From Granulicella sp. (GTDB taxonomy: Bacteria > Acidobacteriota > Terriglobia > Terriglobales > Acidobacteriaceae), in contig PKWK01000034.1 of NCBI GenBank assembly GCA_003133205.1, forward strand, positions 308 through 40,071: a stretch of 39,764 nucleotides of DNA, in the 5' to 3' direction. The notes beneath the pieces are model-generated. The model was not told the origin of the DNA, searched no databases, and saw only the letters and a list, made by a program, of their open reading frames with translations. Made by a program: the position numbers and the translations under genes. Positions 1 through 9,593 of the stretch are shown here, one piece after another; the stretch's first letter is position 1, and every line of letters starts with the position of its first letter.

Positions 1-390
1 GTTCTCTAGGACCAGCAGACGGAACTCTCGCAGGTTGGTGATGAGGACCTGGTTGTAGTGGGTCAGGTATTTCAGGACCTGCGCTGAGGCGGCTAACTCG
101 TCCATCTTGGCTTTGAAGGCCTTTACCTCCAAAGCGCCGCGCGACGGCTTCTGGCCAGTCAACAGCGTTCCCGTCGCCCGCTGCACCTGATTGGCGGTAA
201 AGAACCCAGCTTCCGGAATCCCAGCACCCGTGTCCTGAAGGTGGATGAGGCATATGACCCTGGGCTTGAGCTTCTTCCCCACTGTGTTGAAGAGGTTCGA
301 TAAGGGGGTGTAGTAGGAGGTCTCAGCCACACCTGCGCCGAGGTTGCGGATGGTGCGGAGCTCTGCAAGGTAGTCAGCGAGGATGGGCAT
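1..390 (-). CDS. N-terminus of type ISP-like restriction-modification enzyme (runs off left edge)
   Basis: An open frame starts at ATG 390 and reads leftward for 130 codons without a stop to the window edge. The translation begins MPILADYLAELRTIRN and contains AETSYYTPLSNLFNTVG, GAGIPEAGFFTANQVQR and GALEVKAF. This is the N-terminal pattern of the large single-chain type ISP/Eco57I-class enzymes, which join an N-terminal nuclease-like domain to an N6-adenine methylase in proteins of about 1,000 residues; only the first domain is visible here. The EVK at about residues 88-90 fits the E-x-K of a PD-(D/E)xK nuclease. Where I remember PDGG in relatives, this protein has PEAG. It lies 108 bp downstream of TcmP on the same strand, so it is probably co-transcribed. 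The assignment is by pattern memory; helicase and methylase domains cannot be checked. Confidence 0.75.
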   Translation of the reverse strand, partial: MPILADYLAELRTIRNLGAGVAETSYYTPLSNLFNTVGKKLKPRVICLIHLQDTGAGIPEAGFFTANQVQRATGTLLTGQKPSRGALEVKAFKAKMDELAASAQVLKYLTHYNQVLITNLREFRLLVLEN

Positions 391-498
391 GTGCGTCTTC
401 AATCATGTCACGTCATAGCCCACCGGACGAAACGGAAGTGACTCACGCGAACCCGTCTTGTCATCCGCCTCGCTACCAATCCGGGGATGGGTTATGCC

Positions 499-1422
499 CT
501 ACTCGACACTGGCAAACTGAACACCCGGCAGTGACATCTGAGTCTCTTTGGGCAACGAACGGACCGCCTTGATGTGCGCCCTAACCATGAGGGCCGGAGC
601 GTCCTCGTGATCCGACGCGTGGACCATGTAATACATGATCTTGTTGCCGTCCTCCCGATCATAGATCGGGTACGCGGCGGCGAACTTGTAGCCCAACTCG
701 TCGACGAATCTCTTGCGCACCAGGTCGGCGATGCTCCAACAATTCATGTCCAGGAGCTGCTCCCAGTCCGGCCTGCCCCACCACTTTGCCGCGATCTTCT
801 CATCCTTGAGGCCGGAGAAGGCGCGGTGTAGCCACCCCACGCCGAGAAAGTAGAGCAACTCGATCTTGTTGTGAGGAGCCTGCTTGTAAGCCGCCAACTT
901 CTTCAAGGTTTCCCAGTGACACTCGAACGTTCGCTGATCGAGCAGGCAAAAGGTCGCTTCCTTCTGAGTGATCTTCCCGGAGCTCAGAATATGGTCGACT
1001 GTTTGGTTGAAATCTCCGGCGACGACCTCCACGCTCCTGGGCAGTTTGCGGCCAGACTTGCTCATCGGCACCGGCTGCTGGGCCTTCAACTTTTCGAGGT
1101 TCTGCACTTGCTGCGGATCGAGGTCGCACAGGTAGAACCGCCGAAGCCATTTCGGTTCACTCGCGAGAACGAGAGAAGCGGTCCACGCATCAAGCTTGTC
1201 GGCATATTGCGGACCGGCAAACCCGTCGAGATACGCACCGTGCTTTGTGATCTGGACGAAGTATTTAAGGTATTGAGCGATGAATCGGGCCTTATGGTCA
1301 GTCCATATGGGCTGGTCGATTCGCTTGTACCGCCTGATCTTTGCGAGTTCTGCTTGAGGCAGATCGGGAAAGAGAGGGAGATTCTCGGGGGGGACCTTGA
1401 CGTTCGATCTGGTGGAGGTCAT
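499..1422 (-). CDS. tcmP: three-Cys-motif partner protein TcmP
   Basis: A 307-residue protein recognised as TcmP, the family that normally sits beside DUF5131 (Gp37/Gp68) proteins. It has a Rossmann methyltransferase-like layout: motif I YLDGFAGP at residues 64-71, an acidic strand-2 end FYLCDLDP at 96-103, VVAGDFN near 133-139, and FCLLDQRTFECHWETL near 158-173, where a catalytic-loop motif would lie. The biochemical reaction of the family is not established to my knowledge. The ATG at 1422 is the only ATG before the conserved core, which begins near residue 35, so this start is preferred although it lies 125 bp inside the end of the upstream DUF5131 frame. The downstream neighbour is the restriction-modification enzyme. 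Lines of three-gene company suggest nucleic-acid modification or phage defence, which is inference. Confidence 0.85.
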   Translation of the reverse strand: MTSTRSNVKVPPENLPLFPDLPQAELAKIRRYKRIDQPIWTDHKARFIAQYLKYFVQITKHGAYLDGFAGPQYADKLDAWTASLVLASEPKWLRRFYLCDLDPQQVQNLEKLKAQQPVPMSKSGRKLPRSVEVVAGDFNQTVDHILSSGKITQKEATFCLLDQRTFECHWETLKKLAAYKQAPHNKIELLYFLGVGWLHRAFSGLKDEKIAAKWWGRPDWEQLLDMNCWSIADLVRKRFVDELGYKFAAAYPIYDREDGNKIMYYMVHASDHEDAPALMVRAHIKAVRSLPKETQMSLPGVQFASVE

Positions 1423-2221
1423 GTGGTTTGAGGAAGCTCTGCTCCAGTGACGCGATCATTCCCAGTCGTTCACTGCGCGACGGGATAGGTAAGTTCTTTG
1501 TTGCTGGGAACTGATCATACGTCCTTCCGCGCAGTTTTCTGCCAGTCTTCTTCTTGTTGACACCCCCCCACTGTTTGAAAAAGAACGGGACCCGCTGCTT
1601 GCGGCATGCCCCAAGCAGGTTTAACACCCAGCGCTCCTCCAAAGGCCGTGCCCCTCGCCCGCTCTCACCACCAACGATGACCCAGTCAATGCCGGTGAAA
1701 TCCACCTGCCCCAGGTCCTCAAGCAACGGCTCGATCGACAGGAACTTCATCGACGCCGGTGTGCTGCGTAACCGGTCGATGCGGGGTTTTCCATGCTTGA
1801 CGTTCTCGACACTCACCCCCCACCAGATGTGCGGCGAGACCGTGGCGAACTTGAGCGGACCGGACAGCATTTGCTGCAGTCGATCGGCTCTCTTGGTCAG
1901 TACCTGGTAGGTGTGCCAGTTGGCCTTCATCATGACCTCTGCAACCTGGATCACGAAGGAGTCCGGGATGTCGGGATGAAAGAGGTCGCTCATGGAGTTG
2001 ACAAAGACCATGCTGGCGGCACTCCAGGTGAGGGGTTCAAGCAACTTGCCCGGCACAGTCCGGAGATCAAATCCCCGCTCGTACGGGTGACCAGGCACAC
2101 CTCTGAACCTCTCAGCGAAGGCGGAGGCGTAGCAGTGCTTGCACCCCGGGCTGATCTTGGTGCAGCCCCTGATCGGGTTCCACGTGGTGTCCGTCCATTC
2201 GATCTTCGACTTCGACATCAT
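1298..2221 (-). CDS. DUF5131 (phage Gp37/Gp68 family) three-Cys-motif protein
   Basis: The protein begins MMSKSKIEWTDTTWNPIRGC, the hallmark opening of the Gp37/Gp68 family. Cysteines C20, C27 and C30 form the three-Cys motif (C-x6-C-x2-C, then Tyr), which resembles a metal or Fe-S cluster site. Later conserved segments are WWGVSVENVKHGKPRIDRLR, FLSIEPLLEDLG, WVIVGGESGRGARPLEERW and PFFFKQWGG. The overall pattern is reminiscent of radical-SAM TIM barrels, but the activity is unknown. The last 41 residues are rich in Ser and Arg and unlike the family; they overlap the start of tcmP in another frame. The native stop may have been lost by frameshift, or the tail may be a real extension. Start at 2221 or the adjacent Met at 2218. 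Likely the first gene of the cargo operon. Confidence 0.88.
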   Translation of the reverse strand: MMSKSKIEWTDTTWNPIRGCTKISPGCKHCYASAFAERFRGVPGHPYERGFDLRTVPGKLLEPLTWSAASMVFVNSMSDLFHPDIPDSFVIQVAEVMMKANWHTYQVLTKRADRLQQMLSGPLKFATVSPHIWWGVSVENVKHGKPRIDRLRSTPASMKFLSIEPLLEDLGQVDFTGIDWVIVGGESGRGARPLEERWVLNLLGACRKQRVPFFFKQWGGVNKKKTGRKLRGRTYDQFPATKNLPIPSRSERLGMIASLEQSFLKPHDLHQIERQGPPRESPSLSRSASSRTRKDQAVQANRPAHMD

Positions 2222-2396
2222 CTCAACCTATCCAATCACCGAAGTGTGTGAGCGCCGCACCTGCCATGTTCGCCTAATATTCGCCTACCGCCAAGCAGTA
2301 TCTTCGAGGGGGTACCCACCGATCCACCATGACGCCCGATGCATTCCTACGAGACTACCAACATCGGCGCACGCGCGTCCCCGCAGACACCACGAA

Positions 2397-2420
2397 GCCC
2401 CACCTCGGCGGGGGTGGGGC
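2397..2420. other. GC-rich hairpin in the 2222-2493 intergenic stretch
   Basis: GCCCCACC and GGTGGGGC form a perfect 8-bp stem with an 8-nt loop. Neither side is followed by a T-run, so it is not a standard intrinsic terminator. It lies between the end of the late operon and the DUF5131 start. No gene is supported in this stretch; it must hold the promoter of the DUF5131 unit, but I could not assign convincing -35/-10 boxes. Confidence 0.5.
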
Positions 2421-2493
2421 CATAGTCTCGACTACCAAGCCGCCGAGAAGGCTGTCTGCGCACTGCCACTACGCCTTCATTCTAGCTCGCATG

Positions 2494-2528
2494 AAAAGAC
2501 CCCGCCACCTGGTAGGGGTCGCGGGGTC
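2494..2528 (-). terminator. Rho-independent terminator of the late operon
   Basis: On the minus strand GACCCCGC (2528-2521) pairs with GCGGGGTC (2505-2498), a perfect 8-bp GC-rich stem with a 15-nt loop, followed at once by TTTT (2497-2494). It lies 86 bp beyond the stop of the last lysis gene. It separates the structural operon from the DUF5131/TcmP/restriction unit, which implies that the latter has its own promoter. Confidence 0.75.
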
Positions 2529-2613
2529 AAAAGCGATGCATGAGATTTACGTTAGGTCGACGGTACCGGCCTAACTGGCTGAAGTCAAATAACTTTTCGT
2601 CACCTGAAGAAGG

Positions 2614-2877
2614 TTACTTCGGCTGCTGCGGAGTCAGTGGCGACTTGGTAAACAGGCCGATCACCGAGCAGGCCGCGCCGTAGAGGAAGCTGTGCTTCAA
2701 CAGCAGGATTCCGGCGGGCGTGAACAGGATCTCATGGCCACCATGCAGCAGTTGAGCGACGTCGGCTACCGCACCCGTGCAGGCGGCAACGACGATGGTC
2801 TTGACGTAGGTCTCGACCTTGCAGAAGTCGGCCTTGAGGGTGGGGAGGGCTGCGGTGATGCGTTCTACGATCTTCAT
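2614..2877 (-). CDS. small membrane protein, putative holin
   Basis: An 87-residue protein starting MKIVERITAALP. The ATG at 2877 is chosen over the longer frame because AGGAG lies about 8 nt upstream and the extra N-terminus is read from the end of the endolysin gene. It has two hydrophobic segments, VKTIVVAACTGAVADVAQLL (about residues 26-45) and GILLLKHSFLYGAACSVIGL (about 56-75), with a short polar C-terminus ending in QQPK. Two membrane spans, small size and position just behind the endolysin fit a holin that makes membrane pores for lysis. I recognise no named holin family, so the role comes from topology and context. The 91-residue gene upstream of the endolysin is the other holin candidate. 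Confidence 0.6.
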   Translation of the reverse strand: MKIVERITAALPTLKADFCKVETYVKTIVVAACTGAVADVAQLLHGGHEILFTPAGILLLKHSFLYGAACSVIGLFTKSPLTPQQPK

Positions 2878-2879
2878 AG

Positions 2880-3398
2880 CTACACTCCTGGTTTGGCCGC
2901 GCGGGTGAGCCACGATGCCAGTTCGTTAGGGGATGCGTGGTCGATGAGAGCAACCCGGCGGTAGTAGGCCTGGGCGAGGTCGATGAGCTTGGTGATGAGC
3001 GAGCTCTCGGGGATCTTGTTGATCGCTGCGACGGATGCTGGACCCATGTGACCGTCGATCGCGATGGTGGCACCGAGCGACACCGCGACCTTCTGCGCGA
3101 GCTCCTGAGCCTCGTGGGCTCCGCAGTTCACGGATAGGTCAAGCAGCTTATTGGCGAAGGCCTGGGAAGTGATGCTGCCGATGTAGAGCGGCTGCCCATA
3201 CTCGGACTTGTAGAGTTGCTGCGCCTGCGCCAAAGCATAGAGCGCCGGGCAGGTGTAGTACGAAGGGTCGAGGTTCGGGTGATACTTCTGCGCGATGCCG
3301 TAGCGGGTCATGCCACCACGGTCGGTGGTGACCTTCCCCGTCATCTTCTCGTCTTCATTGCGCAGGACGTACAGTGTCGCCTTGTTGATGTCAGCCAT
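2880..3398 (-). CDS. endolysin, GH108-type muramidase with C-terminal peptidoglycan-binding domain
   Basis: A 172-residue protein with the glycoside hydrolase 108 layout. The N-terminal part has VLRNEDEKM followed by TDRGGMTRYGIAQKYHP at about residues 25-41; E15 stands where the catalytic glutamate of the usual EGG motif is expected, although the glycines are not conserved. The C-terminal part has IDGHMGPASVAAIN at 113-126, typical of the peptidoglycan-binding type 3 domain that follows GH108 domains. It would cleave peptidoglycan glycan strands at the end of the lytic cycle. No signal peptide is seen, so release should depend on a holin, and small membrane-protein genes flank it on both sides. 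The altered EGG motif lowers certainty about catalysis but not about family. Confidence 0.85.
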   Translation of the reverse strand: MADINKATLYVLRNEDEKMTGKVTTDRGGMTRYGIAQKYHPNLDPSYYTCPALYALAQAQQLYKSEYGQPLYIGSITSQAFANKLLDLSVNCGAHEAQELAQKVAVSLGATIAIDGHMGPASVAAINKIPESSLITKLIDLAQAYYRRVALIDHASPNELASWLTRAAKPGV

Positions 3399-3410
3399 GA
3401 TGAACCTCTC

Positions 3411-3686
3411 TTAGTTGGCGGTAATGTGGCCGCGCACGATCCAGCCGAGGAGTACACCCGCCACCGCGATCGCGCCTGCGAGCTTGTTCTTCGCGGACTC
3501 CAAAGCAGCGAGTCGGCGATCGATCTTCGACAACGCCCCCGGCTGCCCGTTGCCCATCAGTGTCTTGACAAGCACATCCAGCGACGTCTTCACTTCGGCG
3601 ATGTCGGAGGTGATGGACATGCGCCAGTCGTCGAGCTGGGCGTTGGTGGGTGCAAAGGGTGAACTGGATTCGCGGTGCTCGGACAT
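3411..3686 (-). CDS. coiled-coil protein with C-terminal membrane anchor, lysis accessory or holin-like
   Basis: A 91-residue protein with a polar N-terminus, a helical middle (WRMSITSDIAEVKTSLDVLV and SKIDRRLAALESAKNKLAGA) and one C-terminal hydrophobic segment, AIAVAGVLLGWIV, at about residues 72-85. This resembles XhlA/haemolysin-type phage proteins, which associate with holins, but the match is by layout and not by signature residues. It lies 12 bp upstream of the endolysin start in the same direction, so a lysis role is likely. It could also be a small structural or spanin-like protein. Confidence 0.55.
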   Translation of the reverse strand: MSEHRESSSPFAPTNAQLDDWRMSITSDIAEVKTSLDVLVKTLMGNGQPGALSKIDRRLAALESAKNKLAGAIAVAGVLLGWIVRGHITAN

Positions 3687-3756
3687 GGTCGATCCTTCGT
3701 CGTGCGGTTATGAAGCGATGATGTTGCCTAAGCTCGCGACCTTCCGCGACGCCGAA

Positions 3757-5964
3757 CTATGCGTACTCGTAGACCATGATGATGCCGGGAGCTCCTGCTC
3801 CACCGACGAACGCGCCGCTATTGGTGGTCTGGGCCGCGCCAGCACCGCCTGCGCCATAGCCTGTTCCTGCGTTGCCGCCGCTGTAAGTGGACGTCGTTGA
3901 GCCCTGGCCGCCGCCGCCGTTTACCGAAGACCCACCATTCCCACTGCCACCTACAGCCGCCGATTGCCGCATACCGCGTTCCCCTGCGTCGCCCGACCCA
4001 TTAACGGTGCCGTTCGAACCCGTGCCACCTGCGCCGCCCGCAACGAAAGCTACTGTCGTGCCCGCCGTCTGCCCGGCCCCTCCCGCGCCTCCCGCTGCCG
4101 CGACTGTGGTGCCACCGTTGAACTGGAACGTGGTCGAGGCTCCAGTCGTGCCGGTGCCTCCGGTGTTCGCGCCACCAGCACCGCCGGTGTTGCTGACGGT
4201 GTATGTTCCGGTATGCCCGGTGATGCCGCTTCCGATGAAGTACAGAACGCGTGCACCCGCGCCCCCACCCGCACCGAAAGCACCGGCGGACGTGATTGTA
4301 CTGACGCCACCACCGCCACCGCCCGCTCCAACCATCTCCACCAGAATCTTCCCGGTGCCCGTGGTCGGCGTGTAGGTAGCTGCCGTGCCTGAGGTCAGGA
4401 CCTGAATGTTCACGAGGCCACCGCCGCCGCCTGCACCAAACGCCGCGTAGACGCTGCTACCGATCGCGGCCTGGACTTGAGCAGAGGTGGCCGCCGCGAC
4501 CGTGCTGCCGTCACCTGCGAGCACACCGCTGATTGCGGTCGTCGTCGAGGTGGTGACCGTATTGGGGCCGGTCGCACCCGTTGACCCGTTGGTTCCTGTC
4601 GTGCCGGTTGGTCCGGTCGCGCCAGTGGGTCCAGGCACCGTCGAGGCTGCGCCCGTTGCGCCAGTCGGTCCGGTCGCACCCGTCGGACCCGCGACCATGG
4701 ATGCAGATCCTGTTGCACCGGGGGGTCCTGTTGGCCCGGGCACTACGCTTGCTGCGCCCGTAGCTCCAGTGGGTCCCGTTGCTCCGGTCGCGCCGGTAGG
4801 CCCGGTAACACCCTGAATACCCTGTCCACCCGTCGGCCCAGTCGGACCGGCAACGATGGAGGCCGCGCCTGTCGGTCCAGTAGCGCCTGTCGGGCCGGGC
4901 ACCGAGCTGGCTGCGCCGGTAGCGCCGGTAGCGCCCGCCGTTCCAGTTGCGCCGGTTGCTCCCGTGATGCCTTGAATGCCCTGTGGACCCGTGGGGCCAG
5001 TTGGTCCGGCGATGATGCTTGCAGCGCCCGTCGCGCCCGTGGGACCTGTAAGCCCGGTCGCTCCCGTGGCACCCGCTACGCCCGTGGCACCGGTTGGTCC
5101 CGTTATCCCGTTGGTGCCCGCCAGGCCTGTTGCTCCGGTGGCACCGGTGGCTCCGGTGTTGCCTTGAATACCTTGAGGTCCCGTTGCTCCAGTTGGTCCA
5201 GTTGGTCCGGTCGCGCCCGCAGCACCAGCGGTGCCGGTTGCACCTTCCTGCGCCAGCAGATTCCAGTAGGTCAGATTGGTGTCGGGCTCCTTGTTCGTTC
5301 CGCCGAGCAGCGCAATATAGGAGCTGCCGTTGTAGGCGATCGCGTCGTTGGCCGCATACAGCGTAATGCTGGACCAGTTGCCGCGCCAGTTGGTCGATCC
5401 ACCCGCTGTGCCCTGGGCTCCGGTGGGACCGGTGAGTCCTTGTGGCCCGGTTGCTCCAGGTACAGTGCTCGCAGCGCCAGTCGCTCCGGTTGGTCCGGTA
5501 GCCCCGATTGGGCCGGTTGCTCCGGTTGGTCCCGCCGCGCCCGTCGTCCCTGCCGGTCCAGTGGGTCCAGACAAGCCCGGAACTCCACCCACGCAGAGGA
5601 CGTTCCAGTACGCCGGGTTGTCATCCGGTTCGAAGTTCAGGGTGCCGTTGCGGATGCAAACGTAGGTCGAGTCGCCGTAGGAGACGCAGTCGTACGCGTT
5701 GTATGCGGTCAGGGTGGTGTAGGCCCCCCGCCAGTAAAATCCTTGGGGAATCCCCGATCCGGACACACCGTTAAGCCCCGCGCCACCGGCGGGTCCGACT
5801 AAGCCAGCGGCGGCCAGAAGGTTCCAGGTGCCGGGGTCGCTGGCAGGGATGACATTGGTGCTGCCCACCGCAGCGACGTAGGACGAGCCGAGGTATGACA
5901 CCGCATCGCCTGCGTTGTAGGCGTTCGTGCCGCTCCAGACTCCGGCCCAATTAATTGCACTCAT
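3757..5964 (-). CDS. collagen-like tail fibre / adhesin with glycine-rich tip
   Basis: A 735-residue protein starting [13 protein letters not shown] 5964 is chosen because upstream sequence codes for unrelated basic residues. Three repeats of about 50 residues follow the pattern NWxGxW...Y...DxVxYxGSSYxA...P.....YWNLL (about residues 3-55, 72-125 and 200-245) and resemble chitin-binding or carbohydrate-binding modules. Between and after them are long Gly-X-Thr/Pro collagen-like runs with many GPTGATG units (about 135-195 and 240-470), then a glycine-rich domain with poly-Gly stretches ending IIMVYEYA. This is the architecture of a trimeric fibre with a polyglycine adhesin tip that would touch the host surface. 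It is the last large structural gene before lysis. Repeats make it prone to recombination and length variation. Confidence 0.75.
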   Translation of the reverse strand: MSAINWAGVWSGTNAYNAGDAVSYLGSSYVAAVGSTNVIPASDPGTWNLLAAAGLVGPAGGAGLNGVSGSGIPQGFYWRGAYTTLTAYNAYDCVSYGDSTYVCIRNGTLNFEPDDNPAYWNVLCVGGVPGLSGPTGPAGTTGAAGPTGATGPIGATGPTGATGAASTVPGATGPQGLTGPTGAQGTAGGSTNWRGNWSSITLYAANDAIAYNGSSYIALLGGTNKEPDTNLTYWNLLAQEGATGTAGAAGATGPTGPTGATGPQGIQGNTGATGATGATGLAGTNGITGPTGATGVAGATGATGLTGPTGATGAASIIAGPTGPTGPQGIQGITGATGATGTAGATGATGAASSVPGPTGATGPTGAASIVAGPTGPTGGQGIQGVTGPTGATGATGPTGATGAASVVPGPTGPPGATGSASMVAGPTGATGPTGATGAASTVPGPTGATGPTGTTGTNGSTGATGPNTVTTSTTTAISGVLAGDGSTVAAATSAQVQAAIGSSVYAAFGAGGGGGLVNIQVLTSGTAATYTPTTGTGKILVEMVGAGGGGGGVSTITSAGAFGAGGGAGARVLYFIGSGITGHTGTYTVSNTGGAGGANTGGTGTTGASTTFQFNGGTTVAAAGGAGGAGQTAGTTVAFVAGGAGGTGSNGTVNGSGDAGERGMRQSAAVGGSGNGGSSVNGGGGQGSTTSTYSGGNAGTGYGAGGAGAAQTTNSGAFVGGAGAPGIIMVYEYA

Positions 5965-6019
5965 CCGTGACCCAACCCTCAAGTAAGGGTTAGAAAGTCG
6001 AATAGGCCCTGGACCGGGC

Positions 6020-9000
6020 TTACATGTACATGATGGTTCCGGTCCAGCCGATCTGCGTTGTCGTCCCATTCAGCGGGGTGGCGACGTTGATCGCAATGCC
6101 AGCGGAGAAGTTGAGCAGCGCCAGAACCGACGGGGGAATGAAGACCGATCCGGAGGCAGCGATCGGGATCGCCCAGACGCATCCTGAGGTCGCCGTGGTC
6201 GCCGTGTTGAAGAACTGGATGAAGCCAGCAGTCGCGGTGGAGCTGGTAATCGCGAGGCCGTAGAGGTTGCCAGCGCTGGCTTTGATGTTCACCGCCGTCG
6301 CCTGAGGTGTGCTGCCACCGAGAACCTTCGCACTCAGCGCCGCACCCGCTGCTGCCGAGGGGAGGTTGACAGCGTTGACGGCCATGACCTCCGTGCCGGT
6401 GGGGGCGGTTCCCAGAGCCGAGACCGCCGCCGCAACCGCCGTGGTCCCGTCCGTCAGCCGGTTGAACATCGCGTTGGTCGCCGTCTGGACACCGGTGTTG
6501 ATGCTCACCGGCACGCAGTTCGATGCAGAGACCGGCGCGGTCCCAATATAGATCGGAGAGTTGCAGGTCAGTGCGTTGCCTGAGAGACCCCCCGTGCCTG
6601 CAGCCACCGGCGTGCCGATTGCGGTCGGAGTAGCACCAGCGTAGAGCACTGCCGCCACCGGCAACGAGTAGGTGGACGTAGAAGGTGCTGTGCCCGTAGC
6701 CGCCATCGTTGAGGCGTGTGTTCCGTCAGCAATCGCTGAATAGACGGGCGCGGTCGCTGTGTTCGAGACGTTCGAAACCGCCACATAAAGAGGATTGTTC
6801 GAAGCGTTGGCGGCGCTGGTGGCCGACACGGCCACAGGGTGCAGGGTCCCGTTCGCATTACCACCAACGTAGAGGTTCACGTTCTGGTTTCCCGATGCGT
6901 CCGTGCTCAAGGAACGAACGTCGGTGCCGTCCCAACCCATGGCCACGGTGCCGGTGGGGGTGGGGACGGCGGCCCCTGCCGCATACTGAGTTCCAGAGGT
7001 GCCTCCGCCCGTGATTCCCGTGACGTTCACGTTCAGGCTGCCGCTGGTGCTAGTCAGGGCGTTGCCCGAGCCATCCTGGGCTTTCGATGTGACTGTGGGA
7101 GTGCCGCTGATGCTGACTGTGGGAGTGCCGCTGACGCTGACCGTGGGAGTTCCGCTGATAGCAACGGTGCCGCTGACGGGGACAGCGGTGGTATTCGAGA
7201 CGTTCACATACAAAGAGCCGCCCGTGCTCGTCAGGCTGTTGCCGTTGTAATCCTGGAGCTTGGAGAAGACCGTGCCCTGCACCGTGGGCGTACCGCTGAG
7301 AGTGACGGTGCCGGTGATGGTGGGAGTTCCGCTGATGGCAACGGTGCCGCTGACGGGAACCGTGCCGCTGACGCCGACCGTGCCGCTGACCGGAACGGTG
7401 CCGCTGATCGCAACGGTGGGTGTCCCGGTGACGGCTACGTTTAATGCCCCTGCTGACGTTGTGCTCAGCGACCGAACATCGGTTCCATCCCAGCCGAGCG
7501 CCACAGTGCCCGTGGGCGTGCCGACGGCGGTGCCAGCCGCATACTGTGCGCCGGTGGTGCCTCCGCCCGTGACGTTCACGTTCAGCGACCCGCCGGTGCT
7601 GTTCAGGTTGTTCCCGGAGCCGTCCTGGATCTTAGAGGTGATGGTCCCTGCTACGGCTACCTTGAGGTTGTTGGAGCTGTCCACCTGAAGCGGCTGCAGC
7701 GTTCCGTCGGAAGCGCGGTTCGTAAGGGCCACGCTGCCGATAGGTCCGATCGGAAAAGCGATCGTGAACAGGTCAGCTTCAAAACTGGAGCTGTAACCGG
7801 CAGGGGGGAAGACGGTCCAGCCCATGGTGTCGCTCGTGACCACACCCACGGCCTGGTCGCCGATCACTACATCCGTGGAGCTGCTGGTGCCGACCAACGA
7901 AGCGGAAGCTCCCTGGAACCGGGGCGCGGTGTAGATCGCCGAGTTGCCGTCCGTGTATTTGAGGGGACCGATGGATGTCGGGAAGGTGGACAGCATGACG
8001 CTGTACAGCATAGAGGGGACGGTGGTGGATACGGTGCCTCCGTTAACGAAGTGAGGAGAGCCGCTGGCCATGCCCTGCCCGATGTTCGAGCACCAAGGGA
8101 GTGTGCCGCTGAGGCTATAGGCACCGAGACCGGCGTATTCGCTGAGCACCGTGTAGAAGCTGCTGAACAAGCCGCCGGGGGTCACCGTCGCCGTGATGAC
8201 GGGGGACGGGTCGTACAGATTGCGATGGATGGCCGCATACACCCACACGCTTCCGTTCGTTGTGGAGGGAAAATGCTGCGACCCCATGGGGAAGTTCGCC
8301 AGCATCGTGTACAGGTTTCCGGCATCGTCGGTGACGTGCGCAACGTCACCCGAACCGGCGGTCACCACGGTCACGATGATCGTGTTCTCCGGCTGAACGT
8401 CATGGTCGAAGGTTGCACCTGTACCGCTCGTTTGAGTGGTGGTGAACACCGGGCTCACCGAAGCCTGGCAGAACTGCGCCTGAGGGATGGTGCCGGAGCC
8501 GTACTGCGTCTGGTTCGAGGGCTGAACAGGGTCACCCGCCAGAGTGGTCTGAAGCGCATGAGAGAAGCTGACGTCATCCGACAGAGCCGTGGTGAGTGAG
8601 TAAAGAACATCGATAGTTCCGCTGAATGCGGTGACCGTGTAGATACGCACGTAGGGGAATCCGGCGAGGTTGTACCGGGCGGAGACTTCGGCGAAGTCGT
8701 TGGTGCTGTACTCCGTCACCTGGGTCGGGGTAGCGTTCAGCAGCGCTCCCGTCATAGGCGTCCAGTTCGTGCCGTCTGGGGAGCCTTCAACCCGGAACAC
8801 ACCTCCAGCAGTCGGCAATCCCGACACCGGGACGTAGGTGAGCAGCAGAGTGCTCCACGTAAACAGATTGGAGATGATGCTCAGGTAGCCACCAGCGGAT
8901 GTTGGAACCGCGCCACTCGCGGTCGTACCCGCCTGGTTGTTATAGACCGCTCCGACGGTCACCGTCAGGCTCTGGTCGCTGGCGATCGCGACCGGGATGG

Positions 9001-9556
9001 AGGCGGCCATGACACGCTGACCCATACCGGCACCGGCGACTTCATTGATATTCACCCCGGCGTTACCGTTACCATCGACGGACAGTGTGTGAGTTCCGTC
9101 CCAGACTTTGACGGCTGAGTCATTGCTGACGGTCACGCGGGGGATGCCCGCGCCGCCAGCTCCCGTGCCGGTCGAAGGGGCCGTACCGCCGATGGTCTTG
9201 AGGTTGGAGTCCAGCGCACCCGATGTGGACGTGAGCGCATTCCCCGAGCCATCCTGGGTGACTACCGTAGCCTTGAGGTTCGCGGCTGTGGGCTGCTCGG
9301 CGGTGACGTGCATGTTGGCCGCAGTCGGCTGCGTGGCTACGACCGTCCAGGTGCCCGATTCCGTAACAGCTACGGTACCGGACACGCCAGACACAGCGAC
9401 CGTGCCGCTGACCGGCTGCGTTGTGGTGCCTGTGGGGTCGGTCTTCACGGGGTGTGTGGGCGTCCCGAGTACGTTGGTGCCGTCGGTGATCTCCACCGGC
9501 CATGCGTTGGCTGGGGTGTTGGCGTCGCCCTGCGCTACCTGTTCGAATACAGACAT
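6020..9556 (-). CDS. large repetitive tail / fibre-like structural protein
   Basis: A 1,178-residue protein starting [20 protein letters not shown], with a good AGGAG about 8 nt before ATG 9556. It is dominated by short beta-rich repeats of the form [13 protein letters not shown], densest at about residues 700-830, and by repeated longer units containing [12 protein letters not shown] and QDGSGNxLxSTxGSLxVNV. The middle region (about 340-620) is non-repetitive and may be a folded domain. Beta-repeat proteins like this are common as baseplate or side-fibre components in phage tail operons. I recognise no named family. It lies between the tail hub gene and the collagen-like fibre, so a role in the tail tip or host attachment is likely. 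Confidence 0.6.
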   Translation of the reverse strand: MSVFEQVAQGDANTPANAWPVEITDGTNVLGTPTHPVKTDPTGTTTQPVSGTVAVSGVSGTVAVTESGTWTVVATQPTAANMHVTAEQPTAANLKATVVTQDGSGNALTSTSGALDSNLKTIGGTAPSTGTGAGGAGIPRVTVSNDSAVKVWDGTHTLSVDGNGNAGVNINEVAGAGMGQRVMAASIPVAIASDQSLTVTVGAVYNNQAGTTASGAVPTSAGGYLSIISNLFTWSTLLLTYVPVSGLPTAGGVFRVEGSPDGTNWTPMTGALLNATPTQVTEYSTNDFAEVSARYNLAGFPYVRIYTVTAFSGTIDVLYSLTTALSDDVSFSHALQTTLAGDPVQPSNQTQYGSGTIPQAQFCQASVSPVFTTTQTSGTGATFDHDVQPENTIIVTVVTAGSGDVAHVTDDAGNLYTMLANFPMGSQHFPSTTNGSVWVYAAIHRNLYDPSPVITATVTPGGLFSSFYTVLSEYAGLGAYSLSGTLPWCSNIGQGMASGSPHFVNGGTVSTTVPSMLYSVMLSTFPTSIGPLKYTDGNSAIYTAPRFQGASASLVGTSSSTDVVIGDQAVGVVTSDTMGWTVFPPAGYSSSFEADLFTIAFPIGPIGSVALTNRASDGTLQPLQVDSSNNLKVAVAGTITSKIQDGSGNNLNSTGGSLNVNVTGGGTTGAQYAAGTAVGTPTGTVALGWDGTDVRSLSTTSAGALNVAVTGTPTVAISGTVPVSGTVGVSGTVPVSGTVAISGTPTITGTVTLSGTPTVQGTVFSKLQDYNGNSLTSTGGSLYVNVSNTTAVPVSGTVAISGTPTVSVSGTPTVSISGTPTVTSKAQDGSGNALTSTSGSLNVNVTGITGGGTSGTQYAAGAAVPTPTGTVAMGWDGTDVRSLSTDASGNQNVNLYVGGNANGTLHPVAVSATSAANASNNPLYVAVSNVSNTATAPVYSAIADGTHASTMAATGTAPSTSTYSLPVAAVLYAGATPTAIGTPVAAGTGGLSGNALTCNSPIYIGTAPVSASNCVPVSINTGVQTATNAMFNRLTDGTTAVAAAVSALGTAPTGTEVMAVNAVNLPSAAAGAALSAKVLGGSTPQATAVNIKASAGNLYGLAITSSTATAGFIQFFNTATTATSGCVWAIPIAASGSVFIPPSVLALLNFSAGIAINVATPLNGTTTQIGWTGTIMYM

Positions 9557-9593
9557 GTGATTCTCCTACCTATACGTTCAAAAGTCGAAAAGT

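Noticed and set aside
2221..2614. Left attachment site between the cargo genes and the lysis genes
   Set aside because: No copy of the tRNA-derived core (for example GGTTCAAGTCCCC on either strand) was found in this stretch.
4410..5802. Many long open frames on both strands across the collagen-like fibre gene
   Set aside because: They are shadows of the Gly-X-Y repeat: translations are Arg/Pro- or Val/Ala/Pro-rich repeats with no start signals.
7090..7440. Short regular repeats resembling a CRISPR array
   Set aside because: The units are in-frame coding repeats (VSGT/ISGTPT) of irregular length inside the large tail protein, without constant repeats and unique spacers.
3757..9556. Diversity-generating retroelement targeting the fibre genes
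   Set aside because: No reverse transcriptase or template repeat was seen in the window.
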